A stretch of DNA of 51,995 nt from Clostridiaceae bacterium. Lineage in GTDB: Bacteria; Bacillota; Clostridia; Oscillospirales; Butyricicoccaceae. The stretch lies in assembly GCA_016293155.1 (NCBI GenBank), contig JAEDEU010000004.1, positions 1-51,995 of the forward strand, read 5' to 3'. The notes under the pieces are model-generated. The model was not told where the DNA came from, ran no database searches, and worked only from the letters and a program-made list of their open reading frames with translations. Shown here piece after piece: positions 14,024 to 24,182 of the stretch (position 1 is the stretch's first letter; every line of letters starts with the position of its first letter). A program made the translations under genes and the position numbers.

Positions 14024-17000
14024 ATGGCTCTGAAAGTGGGCGAGCTGTTTGCGACGCTGAAGCTGGATGACAAGGGTTTTTCGAATGCGCTGAAATCCGC
14101 GTCCGGGCAGATGGGTACGCTGAAAAGCGCGATCAGTTCCTCTGAAAAAAGCATTGAACAATACAGCAGCGCACTGAACCAGGCCGGAACTGCGCTGAAG
14201 GGCTATTCGGAACAGCTGAAGAGCACGGCGGAGCGGCAGGAGAGGCTGGGCAGCGCGCTGATGAAGGGCGTGAGCATGCCCATTGCAGCGGCGATTGGAT
14301 ATGCTGCAAAGGAAGCGATCAGCTTTGAAGACGCGTTCGCAGGCGTGGAAAAGACCGTGGATGCGAGCGCGAGCGAGCTTGCAGAGATGCGGCAGGCGTT
14401 TGTGGATCTTTCCGAAGAGATCCCCGTGAGCAAGGAAGAACTGGCCTCCATTGGCGAATCTGCCGGCCAGCTGGGCATTGCGAAAGAGGTCATCGTCGAT
14501 TTTTCGAAGACAATGGCCGATCTGAGCGCGACGACGAACCTGGGCGCTGACGCGGCTGAAAATCTGGCAAAATTTGCGAACATCACGCAAATGGAGCAAA
14601 CCGGGGAGAACTTTGAGCGCCTGGGCTCTACGATTGTCGATCTGGGCAACAATCTGGCGACCACAGAGGCGGACGTTACGGCGATGGCCATGCGCCTGGC
14701 AGGCGCAGGCGCGCAGGCGGGCATGAGCGAGGCCGACATTCTGGGCGTTTCGGGCGCGCTGTCCTCTCTGGGCATTGAAGCGGAGGCTGGTGGATCCGCG
14801 TTCTCGAGGTTGATCTCTGAGATGCAGCTCGCTGTAGAGACGGGGAGCGCCGATCTTGCGGGGTTTGCGGAGGTCGCCGGGATGACCGGGGACGAATTCA
14901 AGCGCGCGTTCAGGGATGATGCCGCGGGCGCTTTGTCCGCGTTCATCGTCGGCCTTGGGAGCGGGACGCAGAGCGCGACGCAGATCATGGATGAGCTGGG
15001 GATCACCGAGTTGAGACTCACCGACGCCCTTCGCAGATCGAGCAACGCCAGTGAACTGTTCGCGAACAGCATCTCCCGGGCCAATTCCGCATGGGACGAA
15101 AATAACGCGCTGACCAATGAGGCGTCGAAGCGCTACAAGACGACCGCTTCTAGGCTGAAGATGCTGAAAAATCAGGTGAGCAATACTGCGGCCTCCTTTG
15201 GAGATGTGATGCTGCCGACCATTGAAAATGTGGTCGGGACGCTGAGCGGATTCATCGATCAGTTTTCGGCGCTCGATGAGGGAACGCGCACCAGTATTGT
15301 GAACATGGGCTTGTTTGCCGCGTCGGTTGGCCCCGCGATCAAGATATTGGGGAAAGCCAATGGCGCAATCAGCGCAGTGACAGGCGGGCTCGGGAACCTG
15401 ATGGCCTCGGCGGCGAGCGCAGGCGGCGGTTTTCTGGGCCTTGGATCAGCCATTTTGAAGGGCGTATCTGCGGCGCTTGGGCCTGCCGGCATTGCAATCG
15501 CGGCAGTCGCGGGCATTGCGATTACCTGGAAACTGCTCAATCAGGCAAGCTATGAGCCGGATCTGCAGAGCGAGCTTAAAAAAGCGCTGGAGAATGTGGA
15601 AATCAGCGATGAAATCATGGCAAAGGTGACGGCTGATTTTGAGCTGTCAGAAGAAACGCAGGCGAATATCGCCGCGTTCGCCGATAGCGCGACCAGCGTC
15701 TATGATGAAATCGGGAAGGCGCTGACCGACGGAAAGCCGGACACCGAACAGGTAGTGAGCGGCTTGCAGGAGAACGTGACCGGTCTGTTCAGCGAGGTTC
15801 GGGCGAACATTGAAGCGTGGTACAACGAAGAGATGTCAAAGCTCGATCTGAACACCGCAGAGGGCATTGCCCAGGCGGAAGAATTGACGCGCATCCGCGA
15901 TGAATACATTCAGCAGACGAGCGAAACCGAACAGGCCACCGGAGAATTTGTGAATACATGGGCAGGCGCGAGCACCTCCCTTGTAAACCAGCATATCGGC
16001 GAACTGGACGCGCTATTGGGCAAGGTGACGGAGCTGAACGCGGAAATCGCGACGCGATCCGAGCTTGCGCGAAGCGCGCAGCGATATTCCTTCGACGTGG
16101 TTTCCATGGGGCAGACCACGAAGACCGAAACCATTTCGGAGGCGCTGAATTATGCGTTTCTGAACTGGAGCCTGGATGCGGACGCCATTGAGCAGCATTC
16201 CACCGAACAATTTGCAGCGGCCAGAAAAGCCTTTTCGGAGGGCGGAGAGAGCTGGAAGGATTTTCTGCAAAGTTCCGATCTGGCCGAACAGCTGGGCCTG
16301 GACGCGGATTATTCCGATTGGGAAGCGCTGTTCAGCGCAAATCAGGATGCGCAGATTGCGAGCGCCAGCGAGGCATATCAAAACAACCTCCGGAAGATTT
16401 TCGACGGTATTTTCAAATCCTACGGCGACTCCGGTGAGGCGTTCCAGCTGGATCTGTCGAGGTACTTTACCGGTGAACAGGCGATTACAGGGATGGAGAG
16501 CATCTTTGACATGCTCGATACGAGTTCGCTTGCGACAATGACGCCTGAACAGAAGTCATCGCTCCAGTCCTCAATCGACCAGCTGCTGCAGGAATATGCG
16601 GCCATTGTGGGCGAAGAGTTTTCCGGCAGCGGTACGATTCAGAAAGCGCTGGAGAACAACGATACGATGACGCTTGAATCCGTGATGAACGGGCTGCAAG
16701 CCGAGATCGAATCGATGATGGTAGAGTTCACAGGCGGGCTTGATGAAACGCTGGCATCTGAACTTCCCGGAGTTGCGGAAGCGTTCAAAATGCTGCTTGA
16801 AAGCGGCATGATGGAGGGCGTCTCCGGCGTTGACATGGAAAGCTGGGATTCACAGCTTGCGGGAATATTCTCTACGGTTGGATCGGGCAGCGCAAAAGCG
16901 GTTGGAGACGATATCGGCGCCGGCATTGGCGAAGGAATCGCAGGCCATTCCTATTCAGGCGACGCGGCGCAGGCCGTCGATCAAATTGAAGCAGATCTTC

Positions 17001-17644
17001 GCAGCAGCGCGCAGAGCCACTCACCGGCGCAGGCGTTCGTGCCGGTAGGCAGCGACATCAGCGCGGGAGTCGGCAAGGGCATGCTTCAGTTCAGCTTTTC
17101 GCCCATTGCACAGGGAATCGCATCCAACATCAAATCCACGCTGAGCGCCGCGACTGCGTCGGTTCGCGCGTCTGGATTGAACCTTTCCCGCGGGCTTGCG
17201 CAGGGCATTCTGGCCGGGAAGTCCGCCGTGATCAGCGCGGCAAAGCAGGTGATGCGGGCGGCGATCACGGCCGCAAACAGTGAAGCGCAGATTCACTCCC
17301 CCTCCCGCGTAATGATGCGATCGGGCGCATTCTTTGGCGAGGGCTTTGCGAGCGGCATTTTGAATTCTGCGACTTCGGTTTCCAAAGCGGCCAGCGCAAT
17401 GGCGCAGACCGCCATACGCGCAGCGCGCATTTCGAATCCGGGTGCGCAGGCCCAGGCAGTCTATTCCGGCGGCAGCGCAGGAAGCGCCCAGGCCATTGAC
17501 TACGACCGTCTGGCCGACGCGATGAGCCAGCGCCCGATGGTGCTTACGCAGAACGGCAGGGTGGTTGCGACGGTGCAGGCGCGGGACAACGCGATGGCGC
17601 GAAACGGCATGGAACGGCGGTATGCGCTGGGCTATGGGAAGTAA
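14024..17644 (+). CDS. tail tape measure protein
   Basis: 1206 residues. The N-terminus (KVGELFATLKLDDKGFSNAL) and the early block FEDAFAGVEKTVDASASELAEM are the TP901-type tape-measure domain. Long helices follow, then a hydrophobic Gly/Ala-rich region (about residues 425-515; e.g. ALGPAGIAIAAVAGIAITW) that would insert into the membrane during DNA ejection. The C-terminal part has repeated SHSPAQAFVPVGSDI and IHSPSRVMMRSGAFF motifs, standard in Firmicutes tape measures. Its length sets tail length; roughly 1.5 angstrom per residue predicts a tail near 180 nm (inference). Confidence 0.95.
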   Translation: MALKVGELFATLKLDDKGFSNALKSASGQMGTLKSAISSSEKSIEQYSSALNQAGTALKGYSEQLKSTAERQERLGSALMKGVSMPIAAAIGYAAKEAISFEDAFAGVEKTVDASASELAEMRQAFVDLSEEIPVSKEELASIGESAGQLGIAKEVIVDFSKTMADLSATTNLGADAAENLAKFANITQMEQTGENFERLGSTIVDLGNNLATTEADVTAMAMRLAGAGAQAGMSEADILGVSGALSSLGIEAEAGGSAFSRLISEMQLAVETGSADLAGFAEVAGMTGDEFKRAFRDDAAGALSAFIVGLGSGTQSATQIMDELGITELRLTDALRRSSNASELFANSISRANSAWDENNALTNEASKRYKTTASRLKMLKNQVSNTAASFGDVMLPTIENVVGTLSGFIDQFSALDEGTRTSIVNMGLFAASVGPAIKILGKANGAISAVTGGLGNLMASAASAGGGFLGLGSAILKGVSAALGPAGIAIAAVAGIAITWKLLNQASYEPDLQSELKKALENVEISDEIMAKVTADFELSEETQANIAAFADSATSVYDEIGKALTDGKPDTEQVVSGLQENVTGLFSEVRANIEAWYNEEMSKLDLNTAEGIAQAEELTRIRDEYIQQTSETEQATGEFVNTWAGASTSLVNQHIGELDALLGKVTELNAEIATRSELARSAQRYSFDVVSMGQTTKTETISEALNYAFLNWSLDADAIEQHSTEQFAAARKAFSEGGESWKDFLQSSDLAEQLGLDADYSDWEALFSANQDAQIASASEAYQNNLRKIFDGIFKSYGDSGEAFQLDLSRYFTGEQAITGMESIFDMLDTSSLATMTPEQKSSLQSSIDQLLQEYAAIVGEEFSGSGTIQKALENNDTMTLESVMNGLQAEIESMMVEFTGGLDETLASELPGVAEAFKMLLESGMMEGVSGVDMESWDSQLAGIFSTVGSGSAKAVGDDIGAGIGEGIAGHSYSGDAAQAVDQIEADLRSSAQSHSPAQAFVPVGSDISAGVGKGMLQFSFSPIAQGIASNIKSTLSAATASVRASGLNLSRGLAQGILAGKSAVISAAKQVMRAAITAANSEAQIHSPSRVMMRSGAFFGEGFASGILNSATSVSKAASAMAQTAIRAARISNPGAQAQAVYSGGSAGSAQAIDYDRLADAMSQRPMVLTQNGRVVATVQARDNAMARNGMERRYALGYGK

Positions 17645-17653
17645 GGTGATTCT

Positions 17654-18382
17654 ATGGCGAGAGTGATGAACGGATGGATGGAGTTCGCCGGCGTGAAGTC
17701 CAGCGACATGGGCGTATCCCTGATGGAGGGCGCGCGCTATGTGCGCCCGGCGTGGCGCGGCACATCGAAGACTGCCGCGGGAAAAAGCGGGGATCTGTGG
17801 ATTTCGGACGGCGCTTACGAAACGGTGGAGATCAAGCGCAAGCTGCGCTGCCGGCTTTCCAGGCTGGACAGCGCGGCTGCGTGGCTGACCGGCTCCGGCC
17901 CGCTGCGCTTTTCGTGGGCGGAGGATCGCGCGTACGACGCGCGCGCGGCAAAGAGCAGCGACGCCGCGCAGGTGAGCCCGGACGCGGATCCGCTGATGGA
18001 GTTTGACGTGACCTTCACCTGCCAGCCGTTTCGGCGGCTTGTGCCGGAGGCTGCGCCGTTCACGATTTCCTCCAGCGGTGAGAGCTTCACGAACCCCGGC
18101 ACCGCGCCCTCCCTGCCCCGGGTAAAGATCACGGGCAGCGGCGATTTCAGCGTATCCATTGGCATGGAGACGCTGTTTTTTTCGGGCGTTTCGGGCGGCG
18201 GAATCATTGTGGACAGCGAACTGATGGACGCGTTGACCTACGACGGCGAGTTGCTGGCCAACGATCGCGTTTCGGGCACGCCATTTCAGATTCAGCCGGG
18301 GGTGAACGTGGTGAGCTGGCTTGCAGAATCGGGGAGCAGCGTTACGGCGGTGGAGATTATGCCGCGATGGAGGTATCTGTAA
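17654..18382 (+). CDS. distal tail protein (Dit)
   Basis: 242 residues. N-terminus MNGWMEFAGVKSSDMGVSLM, middle DPLMEFDVTFTCQPFRRLVP and an immunoglobulin/galectin-like C-terminal half (PRVKITGSGDFSVSIGME). These are features of phage distal tail proteins that form the ring joining the tail tube to the baseplate. Encoded between tape measure and tail-associated protein as expected. Confidence 0.85.
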   Translation: MARVMNGWMEFAGVKSSDMGVSLMEGARYVRPAWRGTSKTAAGKSGDLWISDGAYETVEIKRKLRCRLSRLDSAAAWLTGSGPLRFSWAEDRAYDARAAKSSDAAQVSPDADPLMEFDVTFTCQPFRRLVPEAAPFTISSSGESFTNPGTAPSLPRVKITGSGDFSVSIGMETLFFSGVSGGGIIVDSELMDALTYDGELLANDRVSGTPFQIQPGVNVVSWLAESGSSVTAVEIMPRWRYL

Positions 18383-21300
18383 ATGTACGGGATTCCGGTA
18401 TATGCCCCGGACGCGGAGGATTTTTCCAGCAACGGCTTGGGGTTGATGCTGGCCACCGAATGCACGATTGAAGAAACGCGCAACGGCATGTACGAATTGA
18501 AGATGGTGCAGCCGATCGCCTCCGACATGCGCTGGATGCAGGTGCAGCCCGGGTGCATTCTGAAGGCGGCTGCGCCGATGCGCGAGTCCCCGCTCTACGA
18601 AATGACGGCGGTGAGCGCCTCCGGCACGGCGACGGTGACGCGCAGCATCTACAAGGTGACCACCCACGGCGGACGGCTGCGGCTGCGCCAGAAGCCCAGC
18701 ACATCGGCAAAGATTCTGGGCAGCTATGTGCCCGGAACGCAGGTTGCAAAGCTGGAGGACAACGGCAGCGGCTGGTATCGGGTTTCGGTGTGCAAGGGCG
18801 GCGCGACGGGCTGGATGTCCGCAAACTATCTCACGTTTGTGAAGAGCGTGACGGACACGGTCACTTCCGCGAAGCCGGTGACCCGAAACGCCGTGAAGGT
18901 GCAGCCTGCGCGCGAACAGCTGTTCCGCGTGTACAGCGTGGAAAACGACACGGCGACGGGGCTGCAGACCGCGATGGCCATGCATATCTTTTACGATCTG
19001 CGCGGCAATCCGGTCAACGAGGATTACAAGCCCAACAACGTAGCCGCAGCCACGGCGGCGCAGCGCGTGTTTTCCAAGGCGATGATCGCAAATGATTTCG
19101 AGCTTAACCTGGGCGCGATATCCGGCAAGGTGACCGGCGAATACGGCTACATGGGCATTGCAGAGGCGCTGCTGGACCCGGACAGCGGCATTGTGGCGCA
19201 GTCCGGCGCGCTGCTGGTGCGGGACAATTACGACGTATTTCTGATTCCGGACGAGGTGCGCGACATGGGCGTGACCATCCGGCGCGGCAAGAACCTCGTG
19301 GGCGTGACGGTTACCACCGACGATTCCGACGCGATCACGCGAATCATTCCCAGAGGCAAGAAGAAAAACGGGGATCCGCTGTACTTGAGCGGCACAATTT
19401 ACGTGGACAGCCCGCGCGCAGGGAACTATCCGGTGATTCGCGCGAAGCTGATCGACTACGACGTACATGTGAGCGACGCGGACGACGCCGAATTCAAGAC
19501 GGAGGCTGCGGCGCGCGCGGAGCTGAAGCGGCTGGCGAAGGCGGATTTTGACGCGGGCGCGGATCTGCCCACCTACGGCATGGAGGTGGACTTCGTCAAT
19601 CTGGCGGACACCGAGGATTATGCGGATTACGCGGCGCTGCAGTCCGTGCACATGCACGACACGGTAACGGTGATCGACGAACTGATCGGGCTGACGGCGA
19701 AGCTGCGCGTGACGGGGTACGCCTGGAACGCGCTGACAGAACAGTACGACAGCGTTACCCTGGGCGACATTCAGGCGCTGCAGCAGACGACCTACGGCTT
19801 TTCGCTGGCGGAGGGGAGCGTATCCGGCAGCAAGCTGATTCCGGGCAGCGTGGACGCCAGCATGGCCTTGAGAGATTTGAGCCTACAGTACGCGAAGATC
19901 TCTGTGGCGGCCATTGAACAGCTGAACGCCAACGCCATCACGGCGGTCACGGGCCGGTTTAACTCGGTCACGGCGGACAGCGTCGAGACGGACGAGCTGT
20001 ACGCGGCCGTTGCGCACATCGCCGCGCTGGCGGCGGACAGCCTGCGCGCGGGCAAAGCCGACGTGGACGCGCTGGCGGCGGCGCTGGCGGAAATCACCGT
20101 GCTGCGTGCACAGCAGATCACGGCAGATAACATTCAGACGGACGCGCTGGCGGCTGCGCACGCGCAGATCATGGCGCTGCTGGTGGAAAATCTGAACGCC
20201 GAAAGCATTCAGACGAATCAGCTGGCGGCGGCGCTGGCGGGGTTTGTGAGCCTGTACGCGGGGACGGGCGAGTTCGACTTCGCGACGGTGAAGAACCTGG
20301 TGTCGAAGGCGCTGAGCCTGGAGCAGGGCAGCGCGGAGAGCGTGTTCATCCGAAATCTGGCGGTGACGAGCGCAAACCTGCTGTCGGCAACGCTGGGAAA
20401 TCTGGTGCTGAAGGGCGACGACGGCGGGTATTATCGGGTGTTCGTGGGCGCGGACGGCGGGATCTCCGCCGAGGAGGTCACCGTTGCGGACGGCGAGATT
20501 GCCGCGGGGCAGACGTCGGACGGCAGGCAGATCGTGGAGACGGGGCTGAACGTGGGCGATCTGAACGCGACGAATCTGCAGGCATCGTCGGCGGTGATTA
20601 ATCAGATTCTGACCACGGCGCTGGCGGCGGAGAAGATCACGGCGGCGGACGCGCTGATCGCCTCGGCGACGATTCCCGCGCTGTATGCCACCGTCATCAA
20701 GGCCATTGGCGACACAATTGATATCTCCGCCAACCGCTCCATCACGCTGCTGGCCGGGGACGTGGAGGCCGCGCAGGCAGAGATTGCCGGGAAGAACGCG
20801 GTGTGGCGGCAGGATGCCGCGCCGGAGGACGCGCAGGTCTATGATCTGTGGGTGCAGCCGTCCGAGGGGCTGACCTGGCAGGCGATCCCGGCGGAAGAGG
20901 GACTGCCGGTGTTCTACATGGATTCAAACGGCGTGCTTTCCTACGAGTACCCGCACGGCGTGACCGGGCCGGAGTACAGCATGGACGAGGATGGATATCT
21001 GGTGAGCTCCGACGTGCCGGGCTTTGCCGTGACCATGGCTTCGGACGGGACGTTGACGGCCTGGCGACTGGTGCAGGACGCCGAACTGCGCCAGGCCATT
21101 GAGGACAACGCGGAGAGCGCGGATGAGAAGATCACGGCGGTGTACACCGAGGTGAGCGTGCGGCAGGACGCGTTTGACGTGCAGATTCAGCGCAAGGTGG
21201 ACGCAGAGGAACTGCAGGTGTACATGCGGTATGGGGCTTCCGGCGTGCTGGAGCTGGGCCGGTCGGACAGCCGGTATGTCTCGCAGACCAGCGACAGTGG

Positions 21301-21445
21301 GTTTGTAGTGCTGCAGGACGGCCAGCCGATGACCTCCATTGTGCGCAATACCGTTTCCGCGCCGGTGGTCGAAGCGCGGCGCATGTTTACTTTGGGGAAC
21401 TATTCCATCCGGCTGGGCTCCGGCGGCGGCGTGATTATTAATTAA
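18383..21445 (+). CDS. tail-associated lysin/endopeptidase-type protein (Tal) with inserted SH3
   Basis: 1020 residues, starting right after the Dit stop. The N-terminal 430 residues follow the prophage endopeptidase-tail (gp27-like hub) pattern (CTIEETRNGMYELKMVQPIA ... DDSDAITRIIPRGKKKNGD ... DTVTVIDELIGLTAKLRVTG). An SH3b-like domain (residues about 93-152: RLRLRQKPSTSAKILGSYV ... GWYRVSVCKGGATGWMSANY) is inserted in the hub, suggesting a cell-wall contact. The C-terminal 550 residues are Ala/Asp-rich with quasi-repeats (SVETDELYAAVAHIAALAAD, NIQTDALAAAHAQI, SIQTNQLAAALAGF) forming a trimeric helical stalk. It probes the cell wall at infection. Confidence 0.85.
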   Translation: MYGIPVYAPDAEDFSSNGLGLMLATECTIEETRNGMYELKMVQPIASDMRWMQVQPGCILKAAAPMRESPLYEMTAVSASGTATVTRSIYKVTTHGGRLRLRQKPSTSAKILGSYVPGTQVAKLEDNGSGWYRVSVCKGGATGWMSANYLTFVKSVTDTVTSAKPVTRNAVKVQPAREQLFRVYSVENDTATGLQTAMAMHIFYDLRGNPVNEDYKPNNVAAATAAQRVFSKAMIANDFELNLGAISGKVTGEYGYMGIAEALLDPDSGIVAQSGALLVRDNYDVFLIPDEVRDMGVTIRRGKNLVGVTVTTDDSDAITRIIPRGKKKNGDPLYLSGTIYVDSPRAGNYPVIRAKLIDYDVHVSDADDAEFKTEAAARAELKRLAKADFDAGADLPTYGMEVDFVNLADTEDYADYAALQSVHMHDTVTVIDELIGLTAKLRVTGYAWNALTEQYDSVTLGDIQALQQTTYGFSLAEGSVSGSKLIPGSVDASMALRDLSLQYAKISVAAIEQLNANAITAVTGRFNSVTADSVETDELYAAVAHIAALAADSLRAGKADVDALAAALAEITVLRAQQITADNIQTDALAAAHAQIMALLVENLNAESIQTNQLAAALAGFVSLYAGTGEFDFATVKNLVSKALSLEQGSAESVFIRNLAVTSANLLSATLGNLVLKGDDGGYYRVFVGADGGISAEEVTVADGEIAAGQTSDGRQIVETGLNVGDLNATNLQASSAVINQILTTALAAEKITAADALIASATIPALYATVIKAIGDTIDISANRSITLLAGDVEAAQAEIAGKNAVWRQDAAPEDAQVYDLWVQPSEGLTWQAIPAEEGLPVFYMDSNGVLSYEYPHGVTGPEYSMDEDGYLVSSDVPGFAVTMASDGTLTAWRLVQDAELRQAIEDNAESADEKITAVYTEVSVRQDAFDVQIQRKVDAEELQVYMRYGASGVLELGRSDSRYVSQTSDSGFVVLQDGQPMTSIVRNTVSAPVVEARRMFTLGNYSIRLGSGGGVIIN

Positions 21446-21467
21446 AAAACGAAAGGATCTACCCAAA

Positions 21468-22145
21468 CGCGGCAGCAGGAGAGGGGTCAAGGGGGGATCA
21501 TCCCCCTTGCGGGTGCAGGGCAGCGCCCTGCCGGGGATGCAGGGGCAGAGCCCCTGCCGAACTCCTCCAGCGCCGCAGCACGTCCCCGTGGGCGGCCCCG
21601 AGCGCCTGACCTGCAATTCCTGCGTGGAAATGCCCGCCGGATTTCTCGCAGCGGTCCCTGCGTCAAAGGTCAGGCGCGCACGAAGCGTCCTTCAGATGCT
21701 CTTTTGCGCCGGGGCAAAAGAGCATCTGAAGCAGCAACGAATGCTCCCGTGGGAGAGCCCCAACCGCTCCATTCCCTCGTAATCCGCGAAAAAAGCGGTG
21801 CACAGGCTTGGAATGAGTCCTGGCGGGGTGCGCAGCGGCGGCGGAGGAGTCCGCTTGTCGGATGCCGGTTTGCTGCCTGACGATCATATTCATGATCGTC
21901 AGGGACGCTGACGGCGCGCCTGACCCTCGACGCAGGCAGCGTGTCGGCAGGCTGAGGTGTTCTTCCGCGCAGGGTTTCCTGGGGTCAGGCGCTTGGGGGT
22001 TGACGGCGGGGCATGCTGCGGCGCTGGAGGAGCCGGGCAGGGGCTCTGCCCCTGCATCCCCGCCGGGCGCTGCCCGGACCCGGCAGGGCGCTGCCCTGCA
22101 CCCGCAAGGGGGATGATCCCCCTTGACCCTTCATTCGCTGCCGCG
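21468..22145. repeat. 678-bp gene-free inverted-repeat island (MITE-like)
   Basis: No gene is visible between 21446 and 22172. The ends carry inverted repeats starting CGCGGCAGC, then GGGTCAAGGGGG, the palindromes GGGGGATCATCCCCC, GCAGGGCAGCGCCCTGC and GCAGGGGCAGAGCCCCTGC, and CTCCTCCAGCGCCGCAGCA. Arms are about 110 bp well matched and drift further inward; the right arm carries about 20 extra bases. Inside lie two perfect hairpins (21691-21730, 17-bp arms; 21876-21903, 12-bp arms). The layout resembles a miniature inverted-repeat element or paired chromosomal REP-like repeats. Confidence 0.75.
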
Positions 22146-22172
22146 GTTTCTTGAGGAGGTTGATACAGACTT

Positions 22173-24167
22173 ATGGCGACGACGAGCAAGCTGATGGGGC
22201 TGAACGGCTTCTACGGCTACGATTCCTATTCCAATTCTGCGGCGAACCATCTCTACATCGGCAAGCAATCCACGACCTACAACTACCGCTCCCGGCTGAC
22301 CTTCAAGCCCCTCTCCAGCATCGCGGCCATCGGCTCCAGCCGGATCCGCGTCACGAAGGTGCTGCTCTACATCCGCCGAAACGACGGCGGTCCTACGACG
22401 ATCACCGTGGGCTGTTCGTCCTCCGGCAGCTGGGGCGCTTCCCTGAAGGCCACGAAGTTCGCCTCCATCGCGGCGACGACTCAGTGGTATTCCATCGACA
22501 TTACCAACATGGCCTCCGCCATCGGCGCGTTCACGTCGAACTGGTATCTGCATTTCACGGGAAACTCGCCTCGCCTGCGCTGCAACGGCACCGCCAGCGA
22601 CTACATCCCCTACATTAAGGTCACCTGGGAGTATGTCGCCGCGACCATCTCCAGCGATTCCGACGAGGCTGAGCTGGGATCCACGGTGAACTTCACCATC
22701 GCCCCGGAGGTCTCCGGCGAGACCCACACGCTGACCTATTCCCTGGGCGACGCCTCCGGGACCATCGCGACGAAGGCCGGCGACGCCATCCCCTGGACGC
22801 CGCCGCTGTCTCTGGCCACCGCCATCCCCGACGCGGAGAGCGGCCAGGCGCTGATTCAGATGACGGTCTACAATTTCGCCGGCGCGGTGATTCGCACGGA
22901 GGTCTACTATCAGACCGTGACCGTGCCCGAATCCGTCGCCCCGGTGATTCCATCGGACGGCCTGGCCATCTCCCTGGTTCGCGGCCTGTCCTGGTGCGCG
23001 CTCGCCGGCGAGACTTCCCTTTCCATCGTGCCTAAAGTGGACATGACCGGCGCGATGGGCGCGACCATCAAGGCGCTTACGGCGACCGTGACCAACGGCG
23101 AAAGCGCGCAGACCCTCGCATGGGCCGCCCTTTCCGAGGATGCGGGCGTCTTCACCGGCGCGGCGGCGCAGACCGCAGTGCTGGCCAGCGCGGGCACAGC
23201 GGAGGTTGTGCTGACGGCGACGGACAGCCGTGGGCGCAGCGCATCGAGGTCGGCTTCGGTGACGGTGTGCGAATACAGCCGTCCGGTCGTGGCGCTGTTC
23301 GCCGTGGAGCGGTACGAGCCGGTCTACGACGAAAACGAGCAGATCTCCGGCTATCAGGCCAGCGACCTGGGCGGATACGTGTGGGTGAACCTGCAGGCGT
23401 CGGTCAGCGAAATCGCCCCCGATGGCGCGCAGCGGAACAGTCTCAGCTGGGAGATCCGCGAGACGCTGGAGGACGGCGCGGTGAACGTATACACCGGCTC
23501 CGGCGCGCAGAGCGTGAACCTCGTTCAGGACCGCTCGGTCATCCCCGGCGCGGTGGGCCAGGGCGAGACACGGCAATATGCGCTGACGGTGACGGATTCG
23601 GCGGGCTTTACGGCGGTACAGTACGACGCGGTGGCCCCTGGCCGGGCGAACCTGAGCCTGGCGGCCAGCAAGTACGGCGTGGGCGTGGGCTGCATCGCCC
23701 GGGGCACCCAGGAGAACCCGCTGTTTGAATGCGCTTACCCGGCGCAGTTCGCCGAGGGAATCTTCGGTCATGGCGGGCTGCGGGTGGACGCGGCGGCGAA
23801 GGCTTACGCGGTGCCGGACAGCGACATCGCGTCGGGCTTCGCAGTCTATGCCGACGCCTGGCGGCCCATTGTGGCCCGGGCCGGCGCGCTGGTGACGATC
23901 ACAGGCATTATGAAGGCGTCGGTCAATACGGCGAGCGCTTCCGGCATCTATACGCTGTTTACCCTGCCGGAATGGGCGCGGCCCGCGCAGGACGTGCACG
24001 CGGTGCTGCAGGGCTCGAGCACGAATCTCTACTGGCTGCGCATTACGGCGGCGGGCGCGGTGATGGTGCAGCGCTATCGAAACAGCGCCTCCAATGTGGT
24101 GATTCCCGCCGGCGCGCAGCTGACGATGCATGCGGCGTGGATTGCGGCGGATGCGATCACTGCATAG
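22173..24167 (+). CDS. baseplate/tail structural protein
   Basis: 664 residues from ATG 22173; the AGGAGG is 13 bases upstream, a little far. Beta-rich, with several Ig/fibronectin-like segments (about residues 155-350) and a C-terminal domain beginning near LSLAASKYGVGVGCIARGTQ and containing NPLFECAYPAQFAEGIFGHG, a motif common in siphoviral minor structural proteins (DUF859-type). Position after Tal suggests an upper baseplate or fibre-anchoring component. The inverted-repeat island separates it from Tal. Confidence 0.75.
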   Translation: MATTSKLMGLNGFYGYDSYSNSAANHLYIGKQSTTYNYRSRLTFKPLSSIAAIGSSRIRVTKVLLYIRRNDGGPTTITVGCSSSGSWGASLKATKFASIAATTQWYSIDITNMASAIGAFTSNWYLHFTGNSPRLRCNGTASDYIPYIKVTWEYVAATISSDSDEAELGSTVNFTIAPEVSGETHTLTYSLGDASGTIATKAGDAIPWTPPLSLATAIPDAESGQALIQMTVYNFAGAVIRTEVYYQTVTVPESVAPVIPSDGLAISLVRGLSWCALAGETSLSIVPKVDMTGAMGATIKALTATVTNGESAQTLAWAALSEDAGVFTGAAAQTAVLASAGTAEVVLTATDSRGRSASRSASVTVCEYSRPVVALFAVERYEPVYDENEQISGYQASDLGGYVWVNLQASVSEIAPDGAQRNSLSWEIRETLEDGAVNVYTGSGAQSVNLVQDRSVIPGAVGQGETRQYALTVTDSAGFTAVQYDAVAPGRANLSLAASKYGVGVGCIARGTQENPLFECAYPAQFAEGIFGHGGLRVDAAAKAYAVPDSDIASGFAVYADAWRPIVARAGALVTITGIMKASVNTASASGIYTLFTLPEWARPAQDVHAVLQGSSTNLYWLRITAAGAVMVQRYRNSASNVVIPAGAQLTMHAAWIAADAITA

Positions 24168-24182
24168 CGAAAGGAGAGGAAT

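Noticed and set aside
17021..19657. 878-codon open frame on the minus strand
   Set aside because: It mirrors the tape measure, Dit and Tal genes. Its composition (His/Arg/Ala/Leu-rich, no motif) and lack of a ribosome binding site show a GC-rich antisense artefact.
21446..22172. Diversity-generating retroelement or group II intron in the gene-free tail region
   Set aside because: No reverse transcriptase, template/variable repeat pair or intron core is visible; the region consists of inverted repeats only.
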